Assembly (NCBI GenBank): GCA_030549205.1
Contig: JAUKTV010000006.1
Span: 1,878,501 to 1,942,500, forward strand
Length of the DNA: 64,000 nucleotides
Direction: 5' to 3'
Origin: Apiosordaria backusii
Lineage: Eukaryota; Ascomycota; Sordariomycetes; Sordariales; Lasiosphaeriaceae
Shown: piece after piece, positions 1-11,497 of the stretch
Numbering within the stretch: the first letter of the stretch is position 1
How the letters are laid out: each line of letters opens with the position of its first letter
The notes under the pieces: model-generated
Seen by the model: only the letters and a program-made list of their open reading frames with translations
Database searches by the model: none
Told to the model about the DNA's origin: nothing
Position numbers and translations under genes: made by a program

Positions 1-3000
1 GCATTTGGACATGCCCTCTTTCCAGCACTCTCTTCAGGTTTTCTTGGACTCGTCGACCACAATCCGTCCCGCAGAGAAGAAGCACAGCAGTGGGCATGGA
101 CTTTACATACCCCACGCTGCAAGATCTCCCCCACCGAAGAAGCTCTTAAAGCACACACCCAGGCTCAATGGGGGTGGCTAAGGCACACGCCCCAAGCTCG
201 TTGCTTGGCATTTTTGTGTCGCCGAGGGCAAAGTCGTGTCGTCGTCTGTCGGTCTCCCATGCTCGAATTCTTCTCAGTCGCATTTTACCATGAGATTACT
301 TCCAAGCGCCAACGTCGATGCTACTGCAAAAACTCACAAACTGGAGGCGGCGTCATAGTTTAATATCGCCAGTTTTGGTGCCGGGATCTTCTTATCTCTC
401 AGCGTACCATCGAGTCTTGGCTTGCTCCCGTCTGCCGTTCGCAAAGCACGCGTCCACAAGTGCTCTGTGCGCCTCCCCACCTCCGCCCGGCACTGAGGTG
501 GGAGCTGCTGCGTGATGAATACCGACCAAAGCCTTGAAGTGTATCTCGTAGTTGTCTTAATCTTCTTGACAAATCCCATCACATAGACTGGCATTTCGCT
601 GTTTTGCAGTCACAAACACGTCACGGCCTGACACTTTGGGCTCCCGCTCTCTAAGTGCTGCTGGGGACTCGAACTTTTCAGGTTTCACAACCTTCACCAG
701 ATGCGCCTCGACGTTTCACACAAGGCCTTGTCTCGGATACCAATCTTTTTCGTCTGAATATCGTACACATCAAGTTGAATACGTCAAACCCCACTACACT
801 AGGTATCAGCAGACTCTCCTCGTCTTCTGCGCAAAGGTTGACGCGGGCATCCGCCAACTGGACGAACCCCACAGGACCATCCCGACCCGGTAACCTGGCG
901 CCGAGAAACAAGCGCGATGGCCTCAAAAGCGCGGAAACCGTTCCGGGCAAGCCCAATGTCTGTGCCTTCTCCGTTCCGACTTTCTGCGGGACGACTGTTG
1001 GTGACTACGCCGTAGTGCAATGCGGGCGGTGCCATTTCGCGTTTTTTTTGCTTTTCGCCGTTCTCGGCTGCCAGAAGGAAACATCAGAACACCACGTTCT
1101 TTGGCGGTGTTTGGGATTTGCTAATGTGTTCAGCCATAGGCAGCGCCCACGCCCACGGGCCCTGTACATACATTCCCAGGAACTCCACTACATACACCAC
1201 TCCGTAGTGTCCAGAGTACATATAGAGAGGATACCCGGAATTGTCCATCCAGCGCAGCCAACAATCGTGGAGATACGTGGGGGTATGCGGCATGAACCCT
1301 TGACACCTGCATAACTGAACCGGAAGCACAATTCGTTTTTTAGCGCGGTAGTGTAGGCGCGCCAGCCTCCAAGTCGCGTCTTGACGAATCCATGATTCGT
1401 GATGTTCTCGTTCAAGCTCGCCGATACCCCCTTGATGCTGACAGCAAGGAGGGTCAACTGTCAAGGATCCTTCGCTTGCTGATAAGATCCCCAAATCACG
1501 TCAACGATCCATCGATTGCAACGGGAAACGAGGGCACCCCGGGATCAACAAAGCGAGCCAGAGAAAAATGGGGTTCCCCAGATCAACATGGTCAGACCAC
1601 GCACCCAGGTCCCCCAACCACGTGGGTGGCAGCAACAACCGCCTGGCTCAACCCTCGGTGGGGGGTTAATACATAGTCTTCAAGAGGAGCCACAGCATGC
1701 AACACGCAGGAGAGCCAGCCACGGGAAGGAAACCAGTGGTTGAAGAGCTCTTGGCTAAAAGACCAACATGCCGCCTGATAGCAACACCACCACTTTACGA
1801 ATGTCACCCCGGATGCATAGGAGGTCTTTGGATGGTCCCAACAACAGCGTTGTTATTAATTAATCATCAGCGTTGCGAGATCTATCCCGTCCGCCTTCCG
1901 CACCCTCCGTCAACCCAACCAGCTTGGCCAAACACATTGGTGTATTCACATGGAGGTAGGTAGATAAGCATCCCCGGATTTTTCCCATTTTTTTTTTGTT
2001 TGGCGGTGGGAGAAATAAAATTAACACCCAGAGAAGACACCGGGCCAAGCGACGATGACCGTGTTCCCTGTACTGCACGGCTTCTGCCAAGTGGTTGGAT
2101 AGGCTGCATGTTTCACTTTTCTGCCTTCCATATTGGGCTTCCCATCCCACGTTGTCCAGCACCAAAAGCAGAGGATTCACTGACCAAATCTTCCCTTTCG
2201 AGGACTTTTCCCAAGTCCCTACATATGCAGTTAGCTACCTGATGTTTTACCCCTGGGAACCCGCAGACTGCAGCATGTCGATGTCGGCCAGCGGCGGGGT
2301 AAATTCAGCAGCTGCAACAAAACATGTTTGGATGTTAAAAAGCTCGCCACTTCAGCCTCAAAACAGGACAGATCAATACGAAAGCAGATCATGTCGAGAT
2401 CACCAATCAGCCCGGGGGCGGCACGGAGCAGCCAACATGGCATCACGGCACATCGGCTCTTTTCCGGGCAATGTCGAAACTCCAGCCCGCGTCTACCGCG
2501 ATCAATACCCTCGGCACAATTGGTCAATGGCATGGCAGTCAACCACACGGCAGGAGGTCAGCAAGCTGAGTGCGGGGAGGCGGGGTAACTCATCATCATC
2601 AGTCATCACCTGGCGACGAAAGTCATCTCATGTTGACACTGCTTTCGCAACAAACACACAGACCAACAAACGGCGCCCACCACCCGGCCGTGCCGTACAC
2701 TAAGGGCCGTTCCTTGGCGTTTAATGGTGGTTTTCTTGTGCCGAAAATTCTCAAGGACGCTTCCACACCTGTCCCACCCACCACTTCGGGAAGATCAACG
2801 AGATGTCGGCAGCCACGCAGTCCATGATCACCGCGATGCCCGTCTTGCGGCATCTCACATTTTTGTATCAACAAAAGATCCCAACATGTTCAAATTCCCG
2901 AACTCACTTCGTGCACAGTGTAGTGTATGTACACAGTAATCATGTCCTGGTGTCGGCATTCTCAGCGGGAATTGCTCCCATTGGCCAGCTCCGTCGACAA

Positions 3001-3558
3001 GGTTGATTGTTTCGACAGTGTGGAGAAAAGCGTTTCTTCGTGGGGAATCGGCAATCACGTTGAACAAGGACAGCCTTGGTTGTCAAATGCTGAGTTCCTG
3101 AGCGCTTTGGCTGCCCATCAAGGTTCCACCTGCTCAGAGCGGTCTGGCCGGCTCGCTACCGTGGGGCTCGGCGTTGATCACTGCTCTGCTCGGGCATGGT
3201 GACCGAAAGAGAGTTGGACGATCAGCACCCAAAACCGCCATGTTGGAGCTTCGCGACATTGTGCTGATCACTGTCTTATCCGGCTCATTTGAGAGAGATG
3301 TTGGTGCACTAGCATTGAAGGATTGCCTCGGTTTCAAGTATCACGCGCAGTTGATGTTGCAGTTAATTATCGTATGGGGCCGTGGGTGCACAGTGAGAAG
3401 AACATGGGCATGATTATATGATGTGATACTTTTAACAGATGGCGTGGTTCCCAAGCGTCACAACGCTCAAGCAATCCATCTCTCAGCATAAACTATCGGC
3501 GAAACCGCTACACCGATCAGCACCTCAACCGCCAAAGGACCCTGATTCACTGCCATTC
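1..3558. other. Gene-free stretch at window start
   Basis: I see no gene here. The open frames of up to about 220 codons overlap on both strands, have no recognisable domain, signal peptide or codon pattern, and none can be extended by convincing splice sites. A gene running in from the left of the window cannot be excluded for the first few hundred bases. Confidence 0.5.
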
Positions 3559-4984
3559 TCACCGCGGCGCATACACAAACGCCAACTGGTCCATCTCACT
3601 GCCGTCCTGCCCAACGAAGCCTACAATCTGCCACCCACTCGGAGCCACGAATGTCTGGCAATCACTGGTCGCTGAGCCTGCTGTGAGAATGCGCCCGGCC
3701 GACGTCACGGCTCGGATGTAAAAGTTGCGGGTCTGCCCGCTCCGCTGGCCAGTGCAAAGCTCCGCCTGGGTCCAGTATTCGCTCGCTCCCAAGCTCAGCG
3801 AAACGGCGGTTCCGCCCGTGCCGCCGTGGGTGAAGCTGGTTCCGTCCGTCAGCGTCAGCCCGACACTATCAAGCCGAGAGGCTCCGCGGAAGGTGATGAT
3901 TGCCGCCTTAGGCTTGCTGATACCGGCAAGGACGGGGACGTCGCTGAACCAGGTGCCATGAGGGCCTCCGAACAAGTTGCTCTGCCGAAGGGACGCTCCC
4001 GATGACCAGGTAAAGTTCACAAAGACCGGGTTATGGTCTGTCAATATATCCCCGTTCGCCTGGAGGAACCGCGGAGTGTCGTAGCGGACATCTGTGGCCT
4101 GGAGGTTGAGGAGCGGGCTGCCCCGGTAAAAGACCTTGTCTACGATTTCACACAGGTCGTTGGCGGCCGGGTTGCTGCATGAGCTTGGGGACTGAGGGAT
4201 GACGTTGTTGTACAGGAGCTCAACCCAGGCATCCTTGAGTCTGGGGCCGGAAGGGTTCTCGCTGGCAAGGAGATCCCGGATGCCCGTGTCGCCTGCCCGA
4301 GTGTAGCGGCTGTTGGTATCGCCGGCAACGATGACAGCATTGCCCTTGCTCCATGTTGCAATGTAGTCGGCAACTTGGTTCATGTTGTCGTTTCGGGCGA
4401 CGAGGTCACCCGGCTCAACACCAGCATCGGCGTGGAGGTTGTAAAAATCGACATAGGCTGCGGTGGAGCTCTCGGACGAGATGGCCACACGCATAAACGT
4501 GAAGCCCTTTGGAGTCAGGCAATCAGACTGGCTGGCATCGGAACACTTGTTCCATTTGATGCGCCGAAAGTCAACCCACGGAAGGTAGGACACAGTGTTA
4601 AGGCCTGAGCCAAACGGAACACCGCCAGATGTGGCAGTCCTATGCGGGTGGGTGTTGGTTCGGTAGATGTGGGAGTGGTAGTTGAAGTCCTGTCACCGAA
4701 GTGTTATTAACGGTTTGGTTCGGGTGATGATCTTGAAACAAGCAGGGAGTCAAAGGACCTACCTCTTGCAGCTGCACCACGTCGATCCCGTACTCGGCGA
4801 ACTTTGCACCCATGGTTGCAGCATTGGTTGCCTTGTCGCCGGGGACACCATTGTCGTTGAGAATGGCTGGGAGACCGGCCACATTGATAGTCAGGATGTC
4901 GAAGTTGCCTGAGGTAGCAGCGAGTGCTCCCTCAAGCAGCAAAGCCGACGAGAACGCCGCAAGTCTTGTCGTGGACAGCTTCAT
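3559..4984 (-). CDS. Secreted endonuclease/exonuclease/phosphatase-family protein with C-terminal jacalin-like lectin domain
   Basis: Two exons: 4763-4984 and 3559-4689, with a 73 bp intron (4690-4762, GTAGGT...CAG), giving 450 residues. The N-terminus (MKLSTTRLAAF, then a hydrophobic stretch ending ALA) is a clear signal peptide. The metal-dependent EEP (DNase I-like) fold is indicated by the motif series VVQLQE, NLHADAG, AGDTNSRY and TDHNP, which matches the metal-binding Glu, the catalytic His pair and the GDxN motif. Residues from about 310 to the end have the jacalin-type pattern: GGPHGTWF near the start, then a GGTGG turn, and GWQIVGFVGQDGSEMDQL at the end. Known EEP proteins of this layout cleave phosphoesters (nucleic acid, inositol phosphate or sphingomyelin head groups); the substrate cannot be told from sequence. 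The lectin part probably binds sugars outside the cell. Confident in family, not in substrate. Confidence 0.88.
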
Positions 4985-7741
4985 CTTGACGAGATCCTAG
5001 AGGCTCTGGAGTGGTTTGGATTGGCTGTGCGAGCTAACGAACCACAGACAGATAGAGGACCCCCTTGTGCATTTGTAGCCCTCATGCAGCCATCACCTCC
5101 TTCCTCTTGACCACACTCCTTGGCATGGAGAGTCCTACCTATTCAAGCACGTGTCAAGATATCTCATACTACCCGCTATTTCGGTCGTGTAGTGTGTAAC
5201 CGAGATGATCAACGAAGCCACCCCGCCTTGAATTCGGCTCTCGCTCCTCGTTCATCGGTGGAGGTTCCTGGTCTTGAGGATGGGTTTCCGGCGCGATGTC
5301 ACGTCAACCGGTGCCCCGCATGACGTTGCCCAGCCTTGACCGGATCGCGCGAGATGAGCGCAGGGCACAAGATGAAGATTTCGAGATCTGTGTGCCGCGT
5401 GGCCCGATGTGGGGATGTCATTGGATTTCCTAAAAAGGGGGGGTTGACGTCTACTTTGGCGCCGGTGGTGGGCCGGTGGACGGCAGCTGCCGAAGCCCCT
5501 GGATGCGGAAAGGTGGGGCCGCTCCCGGGCGCTGCACGGCACGACTCCGTATTTCAAGTGTCGTATTTTTCCTCAGCAACGCTCAAACCCAATTCCGTTG
5601 TTCTCGAACCATTCTTTGGTTTCAGCGGCCGATCTTTCTATTCTTTCTCTGCACGGGGGTCCCCACTTTTTTGGTTGTTGAAACCAAACACGCACATCAT
5701 AGGTAGGAGGTGGAACATCCGACCGAAGATGTCTCATCCCATCGCCCGTGTTCCGGGTCTGGTCCGAGCACGCCGTTCAGTGTGTACGCGGGATTGGTCA
5801 CATGACTGACCTCTTATGACGATCGAGGAATAAAGATATATATGCGTGTTGGTTGGTGACGCGATGTGACTAGGAGATCATACTGATGATCGCTGTGTTT
5901 TAGGGCGGTGGATGTTATGGGATGGGTGCTATACGAGGAGCAAAGGGGAAATAGTCCTTGTCCTTGGCAATATTTGGCTTCTGATGTTTTCCGCTTACAT
6001 GAGCTTGGGGGTGATGAAGACTTCCACACCTCACACCCCATGTCGGTAGTATTCTTGGTTTGTGCTCACTAAGGAATCAGTTCCTGGAAGCAAGATGCAT
6101 AGGTACCATAAAGATTCCTTAAGAATATCAATTTGATGTTGCAAAACAAGAGAACCAAGGCTAGACAGACCCAAGACCTATGAGTACCTAGGTACCAACT
6201 CCTCTCTTTACCCGGTGTGAGAGTTGAGCTTCTGCTCACATGCCAGGCTACCTCTGGGGGTCTTCCCTTTTGGTATGTCCTTGCGTGTGACGGTTGGACA
6301 GTAACATGGTTGTTCATACTGTGGTTGACCAACCATAGGCCACAACCTATCTCAGAAAAATGGACCAGCCGAGATCCCACTTCTCATGGCTGCCCTCCTT
6401 TACGAAAAGGTGTGGCTGGCTTACCTTATCTTCACATCAGCACTTACCCTGCTGTAATGAGAACGTTGTCCAGAATCTCATCGATCAGTTCACCAGCTAC
6501 AATCGCTAATGTCAATTATTGGATTCTGTCGGTTAAGATGCGTCTCCGTTTCTCGCCAGTGCCGTATCCGAGACATTGACATGTCTTCGGGTCAATTGAT
6601 GGGGGTGTGTGTGCGCACAGACATCCATCACACATTAGACGGGAAGGGACTTTTTCTTTCTGTGACGAAGGCCTGGGCTCGGGTGTGTTGAAATAGGTAG
6701 CAAGGGGGGCGTGAACGGGAAAAGAGGGGTAAATCCTTGATGATATGTCAAAGTGCACTTTTTTGTGTGATTTGTGAAACGGTGATCATGAGATAGGGAC
6801 AGCGCACAAGATGGAGCGATGTGCAATCGATGTGCTGTGCTGTTTGACTGAAAGGTTAAAAAAGAAAATATAAGGTATAGGCGATACCGAAATGCGAGTG
6901 GAGGGGTAAGGTAACACAATGTTGTGATATCTGCCACTGGGCGGTCGATAGCATTGATACATGGGGCTTTTGGTGGTCATGTTACCATCTGACCTTCGGA
7001 CAACTGCGTCGGAAGTGGGAGGGGGGACTTGGACGGGATACGTGACCCGAGACATTTCGGGGGTTTACATTTTGTGATAATGGGAACCAGTTTCCGATGA
7101 CGACGCCATGGGATTTTGAGGTTGGCGAGGGGGTTTGGTAATCGACTGTCTTGGATGGCGGACGAGAAAAACGCCGGGGTTCAGACTTGCAGCGGTTACT
7201 GACTGAAGAAATTGCCGGGGTGTTTTAGGAGAATTTTACAATGTCTCCGTAAGGTAGTGACATGAGTGATCTGCAACATCACGTCTGAGCACAATTGGAC
7301 AACTAAAGGCACAAACGCAGAGTGTTTTCCTAAGGTAGCATACAATTTGAGGAGTTGTGGTTTACGTCTAAGAGCTCTCAAATATCTTTCAAATATGTTG
7401 ACTGGTTATCTGTGGTGTACCTAACCAACAGTTAGGCACAATAGAGACCAGGTAGCCTGGTGATCCAGGAGGCTTGAAGAGGGAATCTGCTTTGATCTTA
7501 TCTCCGGGATTCAGGTACTCTTTCAGAAATTAATTCGTAAACAGATAGGACCATTTGATAAGATTCTATAATGATGTTGAGTTGTTGTGAGACTTGATCT
7601 TGGATTGGCCGACGAATTGTGATGATAGGGGAGGATCATAAACGGCATGGGTTGGCGAAATAGAATACATGTAAATGGAATCTATTTGTAATTTTGTACC
7701 TATTAAAATACAACTAATCTTACACTCCAGCACTGAGTAAT
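4985..7741. other. Intergenic region, no gene seen
   Basis: About 2.75 kb without a supportable gene. The part next to 4985 is the promoter side of the EEP gene. Open frames here are short, lack domains and conflict between strands. Confidence 0.5.
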
Positions 7742-8878
7742 TTATGCTAATATCCTTTCTCTCTGAATCTTCTCAAGCCTCTTGACAGTCTTCCACAACA
7801 ACCACTGCCCATAAACCCCATGGCCCCAATACCCCAACCGACTTATCTTTCTAAAATTTCTTTCTTTCACCCCGTCCGGATACAGACTCTGCGCCTCCAG
7901 AGTAACATACACCAACCTCACCCTCTTCTCATCCACCCTCTCCACCATATACTCCTGAAACCCCCCTTCCATAAGCCTCCACGGGATACCATACTTCACG
8001 GCAACATTGTCAACCATCGCAACCGCGCTATCCGGAGCACGCCAATACATCACCGCCGCAGCCACCTCTTTATCTTCCTCATTCCACCTCTCTCTTAAGG
8101 TGTTCGAAGGCCCCTCACAAACTGGCACTTGAGCTACCCCCTTGGGAAATTTTCCGTCCCGTAAACTCTTCCCTCCACCACGCGTGTCAAACCACGTCCC
8201 GAGAAGAAACGCACCAAGCCCCACTTCTCTTCCGAACAGTCGTCTTCCCGGCTCAAACAAAGTAAGAGGTGGCACGTCCCTGTCCACCAGGTAGTACGCT
8301 TCCAGTCCTTCTGATCTAGCGTCTAAAAATGCGCGAAGGAAGGTCTGGGAGAGGTGTGGTATCTCTTCCCTCTCACCTTTGCTTGCTTTGTTGTCGGAAG
8401 GGTACCCAGAAAGGAGCTCAACAGGGAGATCAACCTCCAGAGCGAGGAAAGAGGGGATCCAATGGGTCTTTTGTCTTTCGTCATCTCCACCGCTCTTGAC
8501 TGTCGGCGGGGTGATATTATCAGACCACGGAGAGAGAAAAGAAACGAAGCCCCTTTCTAACACCCAAGCCCAACCAGCACATGGGGGCAGTGGGCGTCTT
8601 CCCTTTTCGACAAAGTTCCGGCAGGCGCTTGAAAGCGGTAGGTCAACCAGTGATATATGTCGGCATGTTTTGTCGATTCTGTGCTTGAGATTAGCGAGGT
8701 AGATGGCTGCGCTGAGGAAGATGGTTGTCCCGAGTATGACACGGGGATGGTGGGTGCAAAATTGAAGGAGACGACTGATGGTGAGGCGACTGGTCATTTT
8801 CAACATGTATATTGGGACTGTATGAAAGAATGAATGAATATCTGGTATTGAGAGGTTAAGTAACATGAGGGTCAACAT
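7742..8878 (-). CDS. Hypothetical protein with one N-terminal membrane segment
   Basis: A single uninterrupted frame of 378 codons; family not recognised. A hydrophobic segment (VILGTTIFLSAAIYLANL, around residues 46-64) could anchor the protein in a membrane, with most of the chain on one side. The remainder is Arg/Lys/Glu-rich with several Trp (WAWVLERG, YWRAPDSAVAMVDN, YWGHGVYGQWLLWK), which looks like a real folded domain. The first ATG gives residues MLTLMLLN; ATGs 25 and 28 codons downstream (8806 and 8797) are also well placed, and the latter has A at -3, so the start is uncertain. Many ascomycetes have similar orphan proteins, but I can assign no role. Confidence 0.7.
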   Translation of the reverse strand: MLTLMLLNLSIPDIHSFFHTVPIYMLKMTSRLTISRLLQFCTHHPRVILGTTIFLSAAIYLANLKHRIDKTCRHISLVDLPLSSACRNFVEKGRRPLPPCAGWAWVLERGFVSFLSPWSDNITPPTVKSGGDDERQKTHWIPSFLALEVDLPVELLSGYPSDNKASKGEREEIPHLSQTFLRAFLDARSEGLEAYYLVDRDVPPLTLFEPGRRLFGREVGLGAFLLGTWFDTRGGGKSLRDGKFPKGVAQVPVCEGPSNTLRERWNEEDKEVAAAVMYWRAPDSAVAMVDNVAVKYGIPWRLMEGGFQEYMVERVDEKRVRLVYVTLEAQSLYPDGVKERNFRKISRLGYWGHGVYGQWLLWKTVKRLEKIQRERILA

Positions 8879-9164
8879 TGTAGTAAATAAAGGAGATGTT
8901 TAGTTCTTGTTTGTCAGCACTATTGAGGCTGAGAATTAACCACCCGGTCTGTCCCGATTATCCCGCGCCGAGACGGTGAGTCGGATGTAAGCAGTCAAAA
9001 TCAATAGTTCCACAAGCCTTTGCACTAACAGATTTACTTTATGCAAATGTATGATCTATGTATGTATTGGCGTCCAAGATGCTTGGTATCTTGCTTCAAA
9101 TATCAACACGAAGTGAAGAGTCTATGTACAAATCTGGGTCTCTCAACCATCTCAAACCACAAGC
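8879..9164. other. Short intergenic gap between two minus-strand genes
   Basis: Under 300 bases. It should hold the 3' end of the GH131 transcript and the 5' leader of the hypothetical gene. No conserved element recognised. Confidence 0.4.
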
Positions 9165-10314
9165 TTACAAGCACTGCGAGTACCAGTCATTGCCGTACTT
9201 GCAAGTGTAGGGGGCAGCGCACGTCTTGCAGCCAGAGAAGCCGATGCCGTCGCACTGGGCGTATTGGCCGGCAGTGCAACCGCTGGGGGTGGTCTGAACG
9301 GGGGCGGCGGAGCTGGTGCTGGTGGAGGACACGCGGGTAGTGGAAGTAACAAGTGTGGTAGACGTGACGACAGGCGCCTGGGTGCTGCTGCTGGTAACTC
9401 TGGTGCTGGTGCTGCTGCTGACGACCCTGCTGCTGGTGCTGCTGCTGGCACCACCGTCACCGGGGATAGGCTGACCTGTTTTGAATGTTAGCACAAGCAC
9501 ACCATTTTAAATAAGATTGAGCCTACGCACCAGGACCGGCAACCGAAGTAGTCAAGCTGCCGCTCTCAATGTAGACACCGGACCAGTAATAGTCCTCGTC
9601 GGTATCGGGATAGCCGCTTCTTGGGAGCTCCAAAACACCAACATGCCAGTCGGCACCGTTGGAGCTGGTGCTGGCCTTGACGGGGGCAACCTTCCTGGTC
9701 AGGGGATCGCTGCCGGTTGAGTGCCAGAAACCGACAGTGCCAGCAGCAAAGTCGATCTCGTAGGCAACGTTGTGCCAAACATCAGCAGCCCACTCAACAC
9801 TCCACTGGGTCTGCCCACCAACGCACCAACGAAGGAGCGTGTCCGAGATGCCGGGGGCGCCCGAGAGCCAGCCGGACTTGAGCTCGGTGAAATGGCTCTC
9901 GAAGAAGGCGATCTGGTGCTCCCTGGTGGTGGCCGGGGCGTTGGTGTCCTTTCTCATGAGCGAGAAGTGGTAGTAGACCTTGCCTTGGTTGATGGCAGCG
10001 CTGGTCTGGGGAATAAGCTCGGTGCGGCGCATGTTCTGGCCGTTCCAGTAGGCGGTGTTGTCGAGCGTGATCTTGGCTCCCTGCCTGGAACCAGTGTCGG
10101 CTGGGTTCTTGTAGTCGGGCGAAAGGTTGACATAGGCCGACACAGGAGAGGACCCGTGGATGTAGTACTGGTAAGGGCCAACCTGGTTGCCCCAGGACCA
10201 CTTGTTCAAGTCGGCAGAGGAGGTCATGTCGTTGAAGCGACCATCCCACAGGATGGTGCCTGCCGAGACAGACAGCACCTGGGCAACAAGGCCCGAGAGA
10301 AGGTGGAACTTCAT
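9165..10314 (-). CDS. GH131 beta-glucanase with C-terminal CBM1 cellulose-binding module
   Basis: Two exons: 9531-10314 and 9165-9475, separated by a 55 bp intron (GTGCGT...CAG), giving 364 residues. The start MKFHLLSGL opens a signal peptide ending near SVSA; an upstream in-frame extension lacks secretory character. Residues about 20-260 show GH131 features (GTILWDGRFND at the mature start, WSWGNQVGPYQYYIHG, MRRTELIP, HFSLMRKDTNAPA, EHQIAFFESHFTELK). A Ser/Thr-rich linker of about 60 residues follows, then a CBM1 with the usual cysteine spacing and the closing WYSQCL. GH131 enzymes of ascomycetes act on beta-1,3/1,4/1,6-glucans, and CBM1 targets cellulose, so this is a secreted plant-cell-wall degrading enzyme. 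Close in layout to the Podospora GH131-CBM1 enzyme. A TATAAAA and two SYGGRG-type motifs lie upstream. Confidence 0.95.
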
Positions 10315-10407
10315 GGCGGTGACAAGGGAGGGTGAGCGGCAGATATTGTGACCAGAGGTGCCGAGAAAGATCCTCTGGTCGAAAGAGACGACAGCGCAGC
10401 CATTGGG

Positions 10408-10414
10408 TTTTATA
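10408..10414 (-). promoter_or_regulatory. Probable TATA box of the GH131 gene
   Basis: TATAAAA on the minus strand, about 95 bases upstream of the GH131 start codon, a typical place for a fungal TATA element. Assigned by position and match only. Confidence 0.5.
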
Positions 10415-10578
10415 TCGAAGTCGTCTGTGTGAAATGTTGGCGGCAAAGCGGCAGCATCTCGCGAGTGAGCATCGCAATGACGGCCCGCTCGATGGTGCAG
10501 GACGGAGGCGGCATGAGTGTCAGTGTTGCACTCTCGGAGGGTGGTGCTGGAGGTTTCCTCTTCGGTCGTAGTCTTGCA

Positions 10579-10612
10579 GTGGGGGAGGGCCTCGGAGGTC
10601 CCAGCAGTGGGG
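10579..10612. promoter_or_regulatory. Pair of possible carbon-repression (CRE1/CreA) sites
   Basis: Two GTGGGG hexamers (10579-10584 and 10607-10612), both fitting SYGGRG, sit 28 bases apart and about 265-300 bases upstream of the GH131 start. Paired sites of this kind mediate glucose repression of cellulase genes. The motif is short and degenerate, so this is a hint only. Confidence 0.35.
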
Positions 10613-11497
10613 AACGGTGCATGGCGGCCCGGCTTTGCTCCCGATGCCAATGTTGATTTGCACCAATCATGGCAGCACAAAACAGACTGGGTGCACGGGC
10701 CAAGAGATCGCCATGGAAAGCTTGGAGGGCTTGGGAGAGCTTGTCTCGTCGACATTGCACCTCAGTCCTCACCCTGGCCTTCACGAGAAGCGATTGTGCT
10801 GCTGGATGTGGAGGTTCCGTCTGTTGCATGGCCGGTATATTAAGGGCCCACAGAATTCCGGATCTCAGCTCGATTCATTCCTGGTTTTTGCGGCCATTTC
10901 CAACTTTGCCTGAAGTCGGCTGATTTGACCTCCCCACGCGCCTGGTCACTGGAACCTTCATTCTCGCCTCACGTCTTCTACATCTTGCGGCGACGCGCCC
11001 CTTTTGTCTGTTTACATCTATTTTTGCCCTGTTTCATCGTTTCATACTGTAGATAACCGTACACATCACCGGATTAGGTCACCTGGAGCGCCATGGATTA
11101 GGGTTGCATATGGCAGTCTGAGGAAAACAACAGGTTCAAGTTCATTGACGTTTGCTACCTATCAACAAGATGGGTATCTACGTAAGCAACGCCCAAACTC
11201 CTCAGCCCATCCATCCAAACACCAAAGATCCATTATGGACAAGAAGATCAGACTGCCACCCATGAAACTGATCCTGTCAACTTTTCCTGTTGCCTCCCCG
11301 TTCTTTTTTTCTTCTTTTCCATGCCCTTATCCTTCAACACCTGAACTGACACACCATCACAAACACCAAAACACCACAACGCCATCCTTTCCTAACCAAT
11401 ACCAACCCCTCCTAAAAATACCTAGCAAAAGAGACCAAGATCCCATCCACACGTCTTTTTTTCCTTTCCTTTTCTTTTTCTTGCATACCTCTAATCA

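Larger units (their letters stand above)
10315..11497. other. Upstream region of the GH131 gene and 3' side of the next gene
   Basis: 1.2 kb without a supportable gene. It holds the GH131 promoter elements listed separately. The part near 11280-11500 is pyrimidine/A-rich and probably overlaps the 3' untranslated region of the neighbouring minus-strand gene. Confidence 0.4.

Noticed and set aside
655..1314. 219-codon plus-strand frame near the window start
   Set aside because: No domain, no signal or membrane pattern and mixed low-quality composition; competing frames overlap on both strands.
2095..2703. 202-codon plus-strand frame
   Set aside because: Composition not protein-like and no recognisable motif; a similar-length frame lies on the opposite strand.
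9721..10335. Plus-strand open frame of 204 codons opposite the GH131 gene
   Set aside because: It is a shadow of the GH131 exon on the other strand, which has a clear family match.
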